Shown here piece by piece: positions 1 through 8,718 of a stretch of 64,000 nt of DNA. The stretch is from Pedobacter cryoconitis. Its GTDB lineage: Bacteria > Bacteroidota > Bacteroidia > Sphingobacteriales > Sphingobacteriaceae. Positions within the stretch are counted from its first letter, which is position 1. The number at the start of each line of letters is the position of its first letter. The DNA is taken from positions 21,194-85,193 of the forward strand of contig NZ_QLLR01000027.1 in NCBI RefSeq assembly GCF_003259615.1. The letters are read 5' to 3'. The notes under the pieces were generated by a model, which saw only the letters and a program-made list of their open reading frames with translations, did no database searches and was not told the DNA's origin. A program made the position numbers and the translations under genes.

Positions 1-872
1 CGTCCGGCAGCATTAATCCGCGGTGCTAAAGAGAAGACGACATCAGTAATGGTAAAGTCTTTGTTTTTGCCGCAGCTGTCCATTAAAGCTTTCAGCCCGG
101 TACAAGGGTTTGTATTGAGCTTGATCAGGCCATAATAAGCAAGGGTACGGTTTTCATCATTGATCGGAACAATATCTGCGGCAATGGAAACCATGACCAG
201 GTCAAGGTATCTTTCGTAATTTTCTGCCGGAAGATTATGGGTGATGCAATAAGCCTGGGCGAGTTTAAAACCAATCCCGCAGCCCGCAAGTTCCTTAAAA
301 GGATAAGGGCAATCCGACCTTTTAGGGTCAAGGACGGCAATTGCTGCCGGTAGCTCATCACCCGGTAAATGGTGGTCACAAATGATAAAGTCTATACCCA
401 GTGTATTGGCGTAATCTATCTTATCATTTGATTTAATTCCGCAATCCAGCGCAATGATCAGCGTAATTCCCTGCGCCTTTGCATGGTCAATTCCTGCGGT
501 AGAAATCCCGTATCCTTCTTTATGGCGGTCGGGGATATAATATTCAATAGCTGAAGTGAACTGACTGAAAAAACTAAAAGTAAGGGCTACTGAAGTTGTT
601 CCGTCCACATCATAATCTCCATAAATCATGATATTTTCTCCCGCAGCCAGTGCAAGGTCAATCCTGGCGATGGCTTTATCCATATCCTTCATTAAAAACG
701 GATCATGTAATTGCGTGAGTTGAGGCCGGAAAAAGTCTTTAGCTTCCTGAAAAGAAGAGATACCCCGTTGTACTAATATTTCAACTAAACTTGTATCTAT
801 ATTTAACTGCTGTGCAAGCGAACCTGTTGTTTCTACTTTACCCTTTACGGCCTGCACCCATCTTTTCTTCAT
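1..872 (-). CDS. recJ: RecJ single-stranded-DNA exonuclease, C-terminus beyond window edge
   Basis: The first 290 codons of a DHH-family exonuclease that degrades single-stranded DNA 5'-3' in recombination and mismatch repair. Reverse-strand translation starts MKKRWVQAVKGKVET and carries the DHH-family motifs in order: IYGDYDVDGTTS near residue 83, then DCG, then ICDHHLPGDELP, which bind the catalytic metals. The rest of the protein lies to the left of the window. The ATG at 870-872 is the only sensible start and matches the usual RecJ N-terminus. The next gene is divergent, so recJ has its own promoter, which I could not pick out. The family assignment is secure; only the partial length limits it. 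Confidence 0.93.
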   Translation of the reverse strand, partial: MKKRWVQAVKGKVETTGSLAQQLNIDTSLVEILVQRGISSFQEAKDFFRPQLTQLHDPFLMKDMDKAIARIDLALAAGENIMIYGDYDVDGTTSVALTFSFFSQFTSAIEYYIPDRHKEGYGISTAGIDHAKAQGITLIIALDCGIKSNDKIDYANTLGIDFIICDHHLPGDELPAAIAVLDPKRSDCPYPFKELAGCGIGFKLAQAYCITHNLPAENYERYLDLVMVSIAADIVPINDENRTLAYYGLIKLNTNPCTGLKALMDSCGKNKDFTITDVVFSLAPRINAAG

Positions 873-927
873 TTAGTTTTAGTTTTTTGTGTTTTTGCAA
901 AGCGCTGTTCAGGCGGTAATGACGTTA

Positions 928-955
928 GCATGAAGGTATTTCATGCAGGTTCCAT
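928..955. repeat. Short palindrome with tail shared with the 26.8-kb palindrome
   Basis: GCATGAA (928-934) and TTCATGC (940-946) form a 7-bp hairpin with a 5-nt loop. The next bases complete the 15-mer TCATGCAGGTTCCAT (941-955), which recurs exactly at 26889-26903. It sits between recJ and the MBL gene and its last base is the first base of a -7 box. Probably a degenerate member of an interspersed palindrome family. Confidence 0.5.
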
Positions 956-962
956 ATCTTTG
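955..962 (+). promoter_or_regulatory. Bacteroidota -7 box (TATCTTTG) for the MBL-fold gene
   Basis: A perfect match to the Bacteroidota TAnnTTTG -7 element, 52 nt upstream of the TTG start at 1015. No convincing -33 TTTG lies at the usual distance, so the promoter is suggested rather than established. Confidence 0.5.
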
Positions 963-1014
963 TAAAAGATTGTAAATATATCATTAATTATTCTTTTGAC
1001 TAACACCTACGCCA

Positions 1015-1782
1015 TTGCAAGTTTTCACTTTATATGAAGGTTCTTATTCTGTAGCAGCCGACAAAAAGTTCGTCCCTTTTAATCCTCAGACAGATAGCCC
1101 TAAAGACAGACCCGGATCTCTATTTATTCACGTTAATCCTTTCCTTGTTAAATTTGGGGATAAATTATTGGTACTGGATACCGGACTGGGCTATAGTAAC
1201 AGTAATGGAGAGCTGATTTTACATGAGAATATCCGCAAAGCAGGCTTTAATCCTGAAGATGTGGATTATGTTTTAATGTCGCACCTGCATTTTGATCATG
1301 CCGGCGGCATGGTGCATAAAGAGAACAATGGAATGGAGCTTAGTTTTCCGAATGCGACTTACGTGATCCAGCGCGGAGAGTGGGAGGGTGCGTTTACCAA
1401 TGCTTCTTCCTCTTACAGAACGGAGATCTTTGATTTCCTTCAGCGCAATGCAACCCTGGTTTTCGTAGATGAAACCGGTGATTTAATTCCGGGCATCAAA
1501 CATATCCTGACTGGCGGGCATACCCCTTTTCACCAGGCCTGGTTATTAGAAGATGAAGAAAATAAAGTGTTTTTTGGTGGTGATGTTTTGCCAGAGCCAG
1601 AAGAGCTGTACAAGAAATTTATCGCCAAATATGATTATGACGGCCGCAAGTCCATGGAATTAAGAGAAGAATTTGGACATAAAGCAGTTACTGAACACTG
1701 GAACTGTCTTTTTTATCATGGTAAAAGTAAAGCGACCGGTTTTATAGAGCTTGGTGAAGAAGGTCAGTTTAAAGTTATATAG
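1015..1782 (+). CDS. MBL-fold metallo-hydrolase
   Basis: A 255-residue metallo-beta-lactamase-fold hydrolase. The metal-binding signature H90-x-H92-x-D94-H95 (SHLHFDHAGG) is intact. A second histidine (GGHTPFHQ) and an aspartate (FFGGDVLPEP) follow at the usual family spacing. The substrate cannot be read from sequence; such enzymes include lactonases, glyoxalase II-like hydrolases and phosphodiesterases. No ATG exists between the in-frame stop at 997 and the conserved region, so the start is taken as TTG at 1015, the first codon of a sequence (MQVFTLYEGSYSVAAD) that reads as a normal N-terminus. There is no signal peptide, so it is cytoplasmic. Its last 8 bases overlap the tail of the convergent receiver-domain gene. 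Confidence 0.82.
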   Translation: MQVFTLYEGSYSVAADKKFVPFNPQTDSPKDRPGSLFIHVNPFLVKFGDKLLVLDTGLGYSNSNGELILHENIRKAGFNPEDVDYVLMSHLHFDHAGGMVHKENNGMELSFPNATYVIQRGEWEGAFTNASSSYRTEIFDFLQRNATLVFVDETGDLIPGIKHILTGGHTPFHQAWLLEDEENKVFFGGDVLPEPEELYKKFIAKYDYDGRKSMELREEFGHKAVTEHWNCLFYHGKSKATGFIELGEEGQFKVI

Positions 1783-2182
1783 CCTGCGTATTTTTGCCTT
1801 CAAAGAGTTCCACAAGACGTTCAATAGAAAGGGGTTTAGAAATAAACCCTTTTACTGTTTTATAGGTTTTGGCTTTTTCAATATCATTCTCATAAACTGA
1901 AGAAGAGAGCATATACATGTCTATCTCAGTTTGTATCCCCAGTTTTTCATAAGCGTCCAAAAACTCCCAGCCATTCAGTACCGGCATATTGATGTCGATC
2001 AGGATCAGGTGCGGAAGAACTTCATTACCAGCTATTAATTCCTGCAGATATTCAATAGCCATTGACCCATTTGTCTTGGCAACCATTTTAGCCTCATAGC
2101 CTGTTTTTTCTACAATTTTCTTAATGATGAAGATGTTAATGTCATCATCGTCAATTACCAGCAGGTTAATTTTAGTATTCAT
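1775..2182 (-). CDS. Stand-alone response regulator receiver protein (CheY-like)
   Basis: A 135-residue protein consisting only of a receiver domain. The acidic pocket is at D11-D14 (VIDDDDIN), the phospho-acceptor is D63 (LIDINMP), and the conserved lysine is K116 (ISKP). There is no output domain, so it probably acts by protein contact in a phosphorelay, or through a hybrid kinase encoded elsewhere; no kinase lies nearby. DINMPVLNG is typical of Bacteroidota single-domain regulators. It converges on the MBL gene with an 8-base tail overlap. Confidence 0.9.
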   Translation of the reverse strand: MNTKINLLVIDDDDINIFIIKKIVEKTGYEAKMVAKTNGSMAIEYLQELIAGNEVLPHLILIDINMPVLNGWEFLDAYEKLGIQTEIDMYMLSSSVYENDIEKAKTYKTVKGFISKPLSIERLVELFEGKNTQAI

Positions 2183-2277
2183 CAGCTTAATAGTTTATAG
2201 AAAGATCAGCGGGATTAATATAAAGATATAAAATAGAAACGTAAAGTAAATCTTTGAAGATTTATATATTTCAAAAA

Positions 2278-2307
2278 AGCAGGGTCATTTTTTAAAATGA
2301 CCCTGCT
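2278..2307 (-). terminator. Intrinsic terminator of gcvP
   Basis: A perfect 14-bp stem (2278-2291 with 2294-2307) and a 2-base loop lie just after the gcvP stop. Read on the minus strand the stem is followed by a run of six T. Confidence 0.9.
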
Positions 2308-2335
2308 GCTTAATCAAAGGAATGTGAAGCTCAGT

Positions 2336-5224
2336 TTATAAACTAACCTCTTCTTCTTCCATATAACTTTCTATTGGCGGGCAGGCACAAACTAATGACC
2401 TGTCTCCAAATGAATCGTTAACTCTTCCAACTGAAGGCCAGAATTTATGTTCTGATACATAAGGCAACGGGAATGCTGCAGTTTGTCTGCTATAGCTATG
2501 TGACCATTCATCACCTGTAACTTTAGCCGCAGTATGCGGTGCATTTTTCAATGGATTATCTAATTTATCCAAAGTACCGTTCTCCACCTGGGTAATTTCA
2601 TTTCTGATGGCAATTAAAGCATCACAGAAACGGTCAAGCTCATGTTTAGCTTCACTTTCTGTTGGCTCAACCATTAGCGTTCCAGCAACCGGGAAAGAAA
2701 CCGTTGGTGCGTGGAAACCATAATCCATTAATCTTTTCGCAATATCAACAACCTCGATACCGAAGTTTTTGAATCCGCGGCAGTCCAGGATCATTTCATG
2801 TGCACAACGTCCTTTACTACCAGAATAAAGTACCGGGTAATGTTTCTCTAAACGCGCTTTCATATAGTTCGCATTTAAGATTGCATATTCAGTCGCATTT
2901 TTCAGTCCTTCGCCACCCATCATTGCAATATAAGCATGAGATATAATCAGGATAGAAGCAGAACCCCATGGTGCAGAAGATACCGCATGAATTGATTTCT
3001 CATTGTTGATGTCAACTACAGCATGACCTGGTAAATATTTCACCAGGTGTGCAGCAACACCGATCGGGCCCATACCAGGACCACCACCACCGTGAGGAAT
3101 ACAGAATGTTTTATGCAAGTTCAGGTGACATACGTCAGCGCCAATATTTGCAGGGCTGGTTAAACCAACCTGAGCATTCATATTTGCACCATCCATATAA
3201 ACCTGTCCGCCATTGGCGTGGATAACTTCACAGATTTCAATGATACTTTCTTCAAATACACCATGTGTAGATGGATAAGTAACCATGAAACAAGATAGAT
3301 TCGCTTTATGCTCTTCCGCTTTTGCTTTCAGATCAGCTACATCAATATTACCATTTGAATCACATTTAACGATCACAATCTTCATTCCGGCCATCGCTGC
3401 TGATGCAGGATTAGTACCATGTGCTGAAGAAGGGATTAAAGCGATGTTACGCTGATGATCACCACGATCCTGATGATAAGCTCTGATCACCATTAAACCT
3501 GCATATTCTCCCTGAGCACCAGCATTTGGCTGTAAACTCATAGCTGCAAAGCCAGTAATTTCACTTAACCATCTGTCAATCTCGTTGAATACAGTGTAAT
3601 AACCAGCCACCTGATCTGCCGGAGCAAACGGGTGAACACGGCCAAACTCTGCCCAGGTAACCGGGATCATTTCTGTAGTTGCATTTAACTTCATCGTACA
3701 TGAACCTAAAGCGATCATAGAATGACAAAGAGAAAGATCTTTTGCTTCCAGTGATTTGATATAACGCAGCATTTCATGTTCTGAATGGTGCAGGTTAAAT
3801 ACCGGGTGCGTCAGGTAAGCCGAAGTACGTTGTAATTCAGCAGGGATTACAGTTTGAATATTTTTTTCTTCAGCAAGTTCAACGCTGTCCGCAGAGATCG
3901 CTTTTACTTTAGAAAATATTTTATTCAGCAATTTGATGTCTTCAATAGAAGTAGTCTCATCTAATGCGATGGTAGCTACAGTACCGATGTAGTTCAGGTT
4001 GATTTCGTTATCGATACATTCTTTATGGATTGAATCTTTTAAATCACCTAAATCAACACGGATCGTGTCAAAGAAAACTTTGTTTAATTGTTTATAACCG
4101 GCTTGCTCAATTGATTGAGAAAGGGCAACAGCTAAACCGTGTGTTCTTTCTGCAATTAATTTAAGACCTTTCGGGCCATGATATACTGCATAGAAACTAG
4201 CCATGATAGCTAATAAAGCTTGTGCAGTACAGATGTTTGAAGTTGCTTTATCTCTGCGGATGTGCTGCTCTCTTGTTTGCAGCGCCATACGTAAAGCATA
4301 GTTGTTGTGACTGTCAATAGTTACACCGATAATTCTTCCAGGGATAGAACGTTTATATTCATCCTTAGTAGCGAAAAATGCAGCGTGCGGACCACCAAAG
4401 CCCATTGGTACACCGAAACGTTGTGTAGTACCTACAACGATGTCAGCTCCCCATTCTCCCGGAGGAGTTAATAGTGTTAAGCTTAAAATATCAGCTACCA
4501 CTGTTAATTTAACATTTTTAGCGTGTGCTTTTTCAGCAAATGAAGTATAGTTGAACACTTCACCGTTTCCAGCAGGATATTGAACAATTGCACCAAAGAA
4601 CTCTTCAGTTGCTTCAAATGTTTGGTGATCACCGATTACCAGTTCAATTCCGAATGGATTTGCACGTGTTTTTAAGATGTCTATAGTTTGAGGGAATAAC
4701 AATTCCGAAACGAAAAACTTGTTTGCCTGTGTATTTTTACGCAAACTGAACTGCATAAACATCGCTTCAGCAGCAGCAGTACCTTCATCTAAAAGAGAGG
4801 CATTTGCAATTTCCATACCCGTCAGGTCAATCACCATAGTCTGGAAGTTCAGCAAAGCCTGTAAACGACCTTGTGCAATTTCAGCCTGGTATGGAGTATA
4901 TTGTGTATACCATCCTGGATTTTCCATCACATTTCTCAGAATTACTCCTGGAGTAGTGGTGTCATAATATCCTTGTCCGATATAAGATTTGAAAACTTTA
5001 TTCAGTGAAGCCGTTTGTCTAAGGCTTTCCAAATATTCTTTCTCAGACTTAGCAACAGGTAAATTAAGTGGTTTTTTCAATCTGATTTTTTGAGGAACAG
5101 TTTGTTCAATCAGTTCTTCAATAGAATTCAGACCAAGGGTGCTTAACATAGCCTCAGTATCCTCCGCATTTGGAGCGATATGACGGTTTTTAAAGTCTTC
5201 TTTGTAATGGATGTTTAAACTCAT
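2336..5224 (-). CDS. gcvP: Glycine dehydrogenase (decarboxylating), P protein
   Basis: The P protein of the glycine cleavage system: it decarboxylates glycine with pyridoxal phosphate and passes the aminomethyl group to lipoylated H protein. The 962 residues match the full-length fused (alpha plus beta) form. The PLP-binding lysine lies in LNLHKTFCIPHGGGGPG, and the duplicated fold shows in the two halves. The ATG at 5224 (MSLNIHYKEDF) is preferred over the in-frame TTG four codons upstream. The gene has its own -7 box and terminator. The other glycine cleavage genes (gcvT, gcvH, lpd) are not in the window. It follows pdxJ, the PLP biosynthesis gene, by 78 bases, a sensible pairing because the enzyme needs PLP. 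Confidence 0.97.
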   Translation of the reverse strand: MSLNIHYKEDFKNRHIAPNAEDTEAMLSTLGLNSIEELIEQTVPQKIRLKKPLNLPVAKSEKEYLESLRQTASLNKVFKSYIGQGYYDTTTPGVILRNVMENPGWYTQYTPYQAEIAQGRLQALLNFQTMVIDLTGMEIANASLLDEGTAAAEAMFMQFSLRKNTQANKFFVSELLFPQTIDILKTRANPFGIELVIGDHQTFEATEEFFGAIVQYPAGNGEVFNYTSFAEKAHAKNVKLTVVADILSLTLLTPPGEWGADIVVGTTQRFGVPMGFGGPHAAFFATKDEYKRSIPGRIIGVTIDSHNNYALRMALQTREQHIRRDKATSNICTAQALLAIMASFYAVYHGPKGLKLIAERTHGLAVALSQSIEQAGYKQLNKVFFDTIRVDLGDLKDSIHKECIDNEINLNYIGTVATIALDETTSIEDIKLLNKIFSKVKAISADSVELAEEKNIQTVIPAELQRTSAYLTHPVFNLHHSEHEMLRYIKSLEAKDLSLCHSMIALGSCTMKLNATTEMIPVTWAEFGRVHPFAPADQVAGYYTVFNEIDRWLSEITGFAAMSLQPNAGAQGEYAGLMVIRAYHQDRGDHQRNIALIPSSAHGTNPASAAMAGMKIVIVKCDSNGNIDVADLKAKAEEHKANLSCFMVTYPSTHGVFEESIIEICEVIHANGGQVYMDGANMNAQVGLTSPANIGADVCHLNLHKTFCIPHGGGGPGMGPIGVAAHLVKYLPGHAVVDINNEKSIHAVSSAPWGSASILIISHAYIAMMGGEGLKNATEYAILNANYMKARLEKHYPVLYSGSKGRCAHEMILDCRGFKNFGIEVVDIAKRLMDYGFHAPTVSFPVAGTLMVEPTESEAKHELDRFCDALIAIRNEITQVENGTLDKLDNPLKNAPHTAAKVTGDEWSHSYSRQTAAFPLPYVSEHKFWPSVGRVNDSFGDRSLVCACPPIESYMEEEEVSL

Positions 5225-5246
5225 GACGGTTAACAATAAATTTGCG

Positions 5247-5277
5247 CAAAGGTATTAAAATTTCAGTTCCATTCCAA
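5247..5277 (-). promoter_or_regulatory. Promoter of gcvP (-7 TACCTTTG, -33 TTG)
   Basis: On the minus strand TACCTTTG (5247-5254) matches the Bacteroidota -7 consensus, with TTG (5275-5277) 20 bases upstream. The -33 lies inside the short palindrome CATTCCA-A-TGGAATG, which could be an operator. The box is 22 bases upstream of the ATG at 5224. Confidence 0.7.
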
Positions 5278-5302
5278 TGGAATGGGCTGATCTAAATATA
5301 TT

Positions 5303-6016
5303 CTACAATTGTTTCAAATAGAGCTGAATTGTGTTTTCCAGACCTAAATACAGGGAATCGCTGATTAAGGCATGGCCAATAGAAACTTCCAGTAAATTAG
5401 GGATGTTATCTGCAAAATATTTCAGGTTCTGCAGGTCAAGATCATGCCCGGCATTGATCCCTAAACCAAGCTTGTTCGCTGTATGTGCAGCCTGCGTGTA
5501 AGGACTGATTGCTTTGACAGGATCTTTGGCATAATTCGCTGCATAATACTCTGTATAAAGTTCTATCCGGTCAGTTCCTGTAGTTTGTGCAGCTTCGATA
5601 ATTTCTCTTACCGGATCTGTGAAAATAGAAACCCTGATACCTTCTTTTTGAAATAGCTGGACCATTTCTTTAAGATAGGCCTGATGTTTTATAGTATCCC
5701 ATCCATGATTGGAAGTGATCTGTCCTTCAGTATCTGGTACCAATGTTACCTGTGCGGGCTTATTGGCCAGTACAAGGTCAATGAATTTTTGTTCTTTGCA
5801 GTTACCTTCTATATTGAATTCTGTTGAAATGGCTGTTTTAAGATCGAATACATCCTGATAACGGATATGACGTTCATCAGGTCTTGGATGTACAGTGATT
5901 CCTTCCGCACCAAAACGTTCACAGTCAAGTGCTACCTTAACCAGATCTGGATTGTTTCCCCCGCGACTGTTGCGTAACGTGGCTATTTTATTGATATTTA
6001 CTGATAGTTTTGCCAT
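5303..6016 (-). CDS. pdxJ: Pyridoxine 5'-phosphate synthase
   Basis: Condenses 1-deoxyxylulose 5-phosphate with 3-amino-2-oxopropyl phosphate to give pyridoxine 5'-phosphate in the DXP-dependent vitamin B6 pathway. The N-terminus AKLSVNINKIATLRNSRGG and the motif GITVHPRPDERHIR are diagnostic, as are VTLVPDTEGQ and the C-terminal GLGINAGHDL and SIGHALI segments. The 237 residues are normal length. The ATG at 6016 (MAKLSVN) is preferred over the ATG at 6040, which would add eight residues unlike the family and overlap the divergent gene. A -7 box ends only three bases before this start, so the mRNA may be nearly leaderless. Confidence 0.95.
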   Translation of the reverse strand: MAKLSVNINKIATLRNSRGGNNPDLVKVALDCERFGAEGITVHPRPDERHIRYQDVFDLKTAISTEFNIEGNCKEQKFIDLVLANKPAQVTLVPDTEGQITSNHGWDTIKHQAYLKEMVQLFQKEGIRVSIFTDPVREIIEAAQTTGTDRIELYTEYYAANYAKDPVKAISPYTQAAHTANKLGLGINAGHDLDLQNLKYFADNIPNLLEVSIGHALISDSLYLGLENTIQLYLKQL

Positions 6017-6019
6017 GTA

Positions 6020-6027
6020 CAAAGATA
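6020..6027 (-). promoter_or_regulatory. -7 box TATCTTTG directly before the pdxJ start
   Basis: A perfect TAnnTTTG box on the minus strand, three bases upstream of the pdxJ ATG. Transcription would start at or within a few bases of the start codon. It lies in the 22-base gap to the divergent deacetylase-like gene. Confidence 0.5.
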
Positions 6028-6038
6028 AACCATTAAAC

Positions 6039-7040
6039 ATGAACAGGTATAATATTATTGTAAACAGGTTAACGTTCTGTGTAATTATTTGTTGTTTTTT
6101 AATTTTTGGAGCAACTGTCTGTTCCGCGCAGGAGGTTATTAAAAATTATACTGTTTATAGCGGGGTGGCAAAAGTGCAGGGAAGTGAGCTGCTGGTGATC
6201 CGTAAAATGGAGAAAGCGGGACAAGTGGTTTATCTGACCGTAAATCCGCAGACTTTAACTACAGCATTAACCGCTGAAGTTGCTGTACGCCCGATGGACT
6301 GGAAAAGTGCAAAAGCTTATTTTCAGCAGACCCCTTATTTCAAAGCTTACGATGCGGCCGCAAAACAGGCGCTTGCTTTACAGGATGCAGGAGTGACCCA
6401 TGGTTTCCCTAAGAATAAGGGAATAACGCTGACTATAGACCTTTGTCCTTCGCATAAACCATTAGACAGGATTATTTTCACTTCACTGATCACCGAGTTT
6501 GCGAAAATTGAACAGCCTGTACCTGTAGCACTTTCTATAACCGGGCGGTGGATGTTAACGCATACTGACGATTTGAACTGGCTGAAAGAACTGGTCGCAA
6601 AAAAAGAAATTGACATTACCTGGATTGATCATTCTTTCAATCACCATGTGAGCCCGACTGCGCCTTTAAAGACTAATTTCCTGCTGGAACCGGGTACGGA
6701 TATGAATTTTGAAATACTGGGTACTGAACTGGCTATGTTGCAGCATGGTTTAATTCCTTCTGTATTTTTCAGGTTTCCGGGACTGGTTTCTGATCAGCGG
6801 GTAGTGGATAAAGTTTTAGCTTATGGGATTATCCCGATAGGGAGCGATGCCTGGCTTGCAAAAGGGCAGAAACCTGCTGCGGGCAGTATCGTTTTAATTC
6901 ACGGGAATGGAAACGAGCCGGTAGGAGTGGCTGACTTTATCAAACTGTTAAAAAGCAAGACTGCTGAAGTAACCAGCAAGCAGTGGCTGATGTATGATTT
7001 GTCGGAAAGTGTAGAAGATGAATTTGGAGGGGCTAAATAA
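6039..7040 (+). CDS. Secreted polysaccharide deacetylase-like protein
   Basis: A 333-residue exported protein. The N-terminus MNRYNIIVNRL followed by a hydrophobic stretch and a cut near VCSAQE is a signal peptide, so ATG 6039 is chosen over an upstream in-frame start that would run through pdxJ. The middle (GITLTIDLCPSHKPL, then WIDHSFNHH, then FFRFPGL) resembles a divergent NodB-type carbohydrate esterase fold, with a catalytic-type Asp, two metal-type His and the conserved RFPG segment, and HGNGNEP near the end. I infer a periplasmic deacetylase or a relative; the substrate is unknown. Divergent from pdxJ and convergent with ahcY, sharing the terminator at 7053. Confidence 0.65.
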   Translation: MNRYNIIVNRLTFCVIICCFLIFGATVCSAQEVIKNYTVYSGVAKVQGSELLVIRKMEKAGQVVYLTVNPQTLTTALTAEVAVRPMDWKSAKAYFQQTPYFKAYDAAAKQALALQDAGVTHGFPKNKGITLTIDLCPSHKPLDRIIFTSLITEFAKIEQPVPVALSITGRWMLTHTDDLNWLKELVAKKEIDITWIDHSFNHHVSPTAPLKTNFLLEPGTDMNFEILGTELAMLQHGLIPSVFFRFPGLVSDQRVVDKVLAYGIIPIGSDAWLAKGQKPAAGSIVLIHGNGNEPVGVADFIKLLKSKTAEVTSKQWLMYDLSESVEDEFGGAK

Positions 7041-7052
7041 CCTATTGTATTA

Positions 7053-7087
7053 AAAGAGGGATGTAACCTTTCGGCACATCCCTCTTT
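7053..7087. terminator. Bidirectional terminator between deacetylase-like gene and ahcY
   Basis: AAAGAGGGATGT (7053-7064) pairs perfectly with ACATCCCTCTTT (7076-7087) around an 11-nt loop. It sits between two convergent genes with A/T-rich flanks, so it can serve both. Confidence 0.85.
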
Positions 7088-7127
7088 ATTGTATTTAATA
7101 ACCTCTTAAAAAAGGTCTTTAAACGGA

Positions 7128-8444
7128 CTAGTATCTGTAAGCTTCCGGTTTGAAAGGACCTTCAACTGGTACACCGATATAATCAGCTTGTTGTTGATCT
7201 AATACATCTAATTCAACACCGATTTTAGCTAAGTGTAAACGTGCTACTTTCTCATCCAGTGATTTAGGAAGAACATATACTTTGTTCTCATATTTTCCTG
7301 GGTTAGTCCAAAGCTCTAATTGAGCTAAAGTCTGGTTAGTGAAAGATGCAGACATCACGAAACTTGGGTGGCCGGTAGCACATCCTAAGTTTACTAAACG
7401 GCCTTCAGCTAATAAAATAATGTCTTTACCGTCGATAGTATATTTATCAACCTGTGGTTTGATTTCGATTTTAGTATCACCGTAGTTCGTGTTTAACCAG
7501 GCCACATCGATTTCATTGTCAAAGTGACCAATGTTACAAACGATAACTTTATCTTTCATTACTCTGAAATGCTCAGGACGAACGATGTTACAGTTACCAG
7601 TAGTGGTAACCACAATATCAGCTTCTTTAACTGCTGTAGCAAATTTCTTCACTTCATAACCTTCCATTGCAGCTTGTAATGCACAGATAGGATCAATTTC
7701 AGAAACGATAACACGTACACCTTGTGAGCTTAAAGATTCAGCAGAACCTTTACCTACATCACCGTAACCTGCAACTACAGCAACTTTACCAGCAAGCATT
7801 ACATCAGTAGCACGACGGATCGCATCTACCAATGACTCACGGCAACCGTATTTGTTGTCAAATTTAGATTTGGTAACTGAGTCATTTACATTGATAGCTG
7901 GTAAATGCAAAGTTCCGTTTTTCATACGTTCGTATAAACGGTGAACACCAGTAGTAGTTTCTTCTGATAATCCTTTGATTGCAGCAATCAGCTCAGGGAA
8001 TTTATCGAAAACCATGTTGGTTAAGTCACCACCATCGTCCAAGATCATATTTAAAGGCTGTTGTTCCGGGCCGAAGTGTAAAGTTTGCTCAATACACCAG
8101 TCGAAATCTGCTTCATTCAAGCCTTTCCAGGCATAAACCTGGATTCCTGCAGCAGCAATAGCAGCAGCAGCGTGGTCTTGTGTAGAGAAGATATTGCAGG
8201 ATGACCAGGTCACTTCTGCACCAAGTTCAACTAAAGTTTCAATTAAAACTGCAGTCTGGATAGTCATGTGCAGACATCCTGCGATACGTGCACCTTTTAG
8301 TGGTTTTGAAGGACCAAATTCAGCACGCAAAGACATTAAGCCTGGCATTTCTGCTTCTGCTAATCCAATTTCTTTACGGCCCCATTCTGCCAGTGAAATG
8401 TCCTTTACTTTAAAAGGAACGTAAGTAGTCTCTACTGATGACAT
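7128..8444 (-). CDS. ahcY: Adenosylhomocysteinase
   Basis: Hydrolyses S-adenosylhomocysteine to adenosine and homocysteine in the activated-methyl cycle, using tightly bound NAD. The 438 residues are full length. The NAD loop GYGDVGKGSAESL and the active-site stretch NVNDSVTKSKFDNKYGCRESL are intact, and the C-terminus FKPEAYRY is the family signature. The ATG at 8444 begins MSSVETTYVPFKVKDI, as expected. It is monocistronic, with a clear promoter about 90 bases upstream and a terminator after the stop. Confidence 0.97.
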   Translation of the reverse strand: MSSVETTYVPFKVKDISLAEWGRKEIGLAEAEMPGLMSLRAEFGPSKPLKGARIAGCLHMTIQTAVLIETLVELGAEVTWSSCNIFSTQDHAAAAIAAAGIQVYAWKGLNEADFDWCIEQTLHFGPEQQPLNMILDDGGDLTNMVFDKFPELIAAIKGLSEETTTGVHRLYERMKNGTLHLPAINVNDSVTKSKFDNKYGCRESLVDAIRRATDVMLAGKVAVVAGYGDVGKGSAESLSSQGVRVIVSEIDPICALQAAMEGYEVKKFATAVKEADIVVTTTGNCNIVRPEHFRVMKDKVIVCNIGHFDNEIDVAWLNTNYGDTKIEIKPQVDKYTIDGKDIILLAEGRLVNLGCATGHPSFVMSASFTNQTLAQLELWTNPGKYENKVYVLPKSLDEKVARLHLAKIGVELDVLDQQQADYIGVPVEGPFKPEAYRY

Positions 8445-8537
8445 ATTTATTTTGTTAAGTTGTTTATTTATAGTTAGTTGTTAAGATTTACGAGTGAAGC
8501 TGATGATGCGCATGCCCCACGTCCTCTTTTACTATTA
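8445..8537 (-). other. Long 5' leader of ahcY, function unknown
   Basis: About 90 bases separate the ahcY promoter from its ATG, longer than most leaders here. The first half contains a GC-richer patch (8490-8525) with the self-complementary ATGCGCAT; the second half is A-rich. I could not match it to any SAM or SAH riboswitch pattern I know. Confidence 0.35.
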
Positions 8538-8569
8538 CAAAATTACACAATAGTTTAGCCAAATTCAAA
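8538..8569 (-). promoter_or_regulatory. Promoter of ahcY (-7 TAATTTTG, -33 TTTG)
   Basis: On the minus strand TAATTTTG (8538-8545) and TTTG (8566-8569) are separated by 20 bases, matching the Bacteroidota promoter layout. Confidence 0.72.
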
Positions 8570-8718
8570 AAGGGATCAGATCGTTGGGATGTTTATACAA
8601 AGATCTCCACATTCTTGATTTTCAAATGATAAAAAAAATGCCCTTCGTGCCTTATACGGATTTCACTTGACACATTAGGCGTAATAATTGATTATAATTG
8701 CTGATTTTACTTTACCTT

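Noticed and set aside
125..379. 84-codon frame at the left edge
   Set aside because: It is a shadow of recJ, which runs through 1-872 on the same strand in another frame with intact DHH motifs.
4719..4967. Plus-strand frame inside gcvP
   Set aside because: Antisense shadow of a highly conserved gene; no start context.
5268..5284. CATTCCA-A-TGGAATG palindrome as terminator of pdxJ
   Set aside because: Only 7 bp with one base between the arms, no T run, and it overlaps the gcvP -33 element; an operator is likelier, but unproven.
8445..8537. Possible SAM or SAH riboswitch in the ahcY leader
   Set aside because: The leader is long and has a short GC-rich patch, but I could not build the helices of any known SAM/SAH class. 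Kept only as an unexplained leader.
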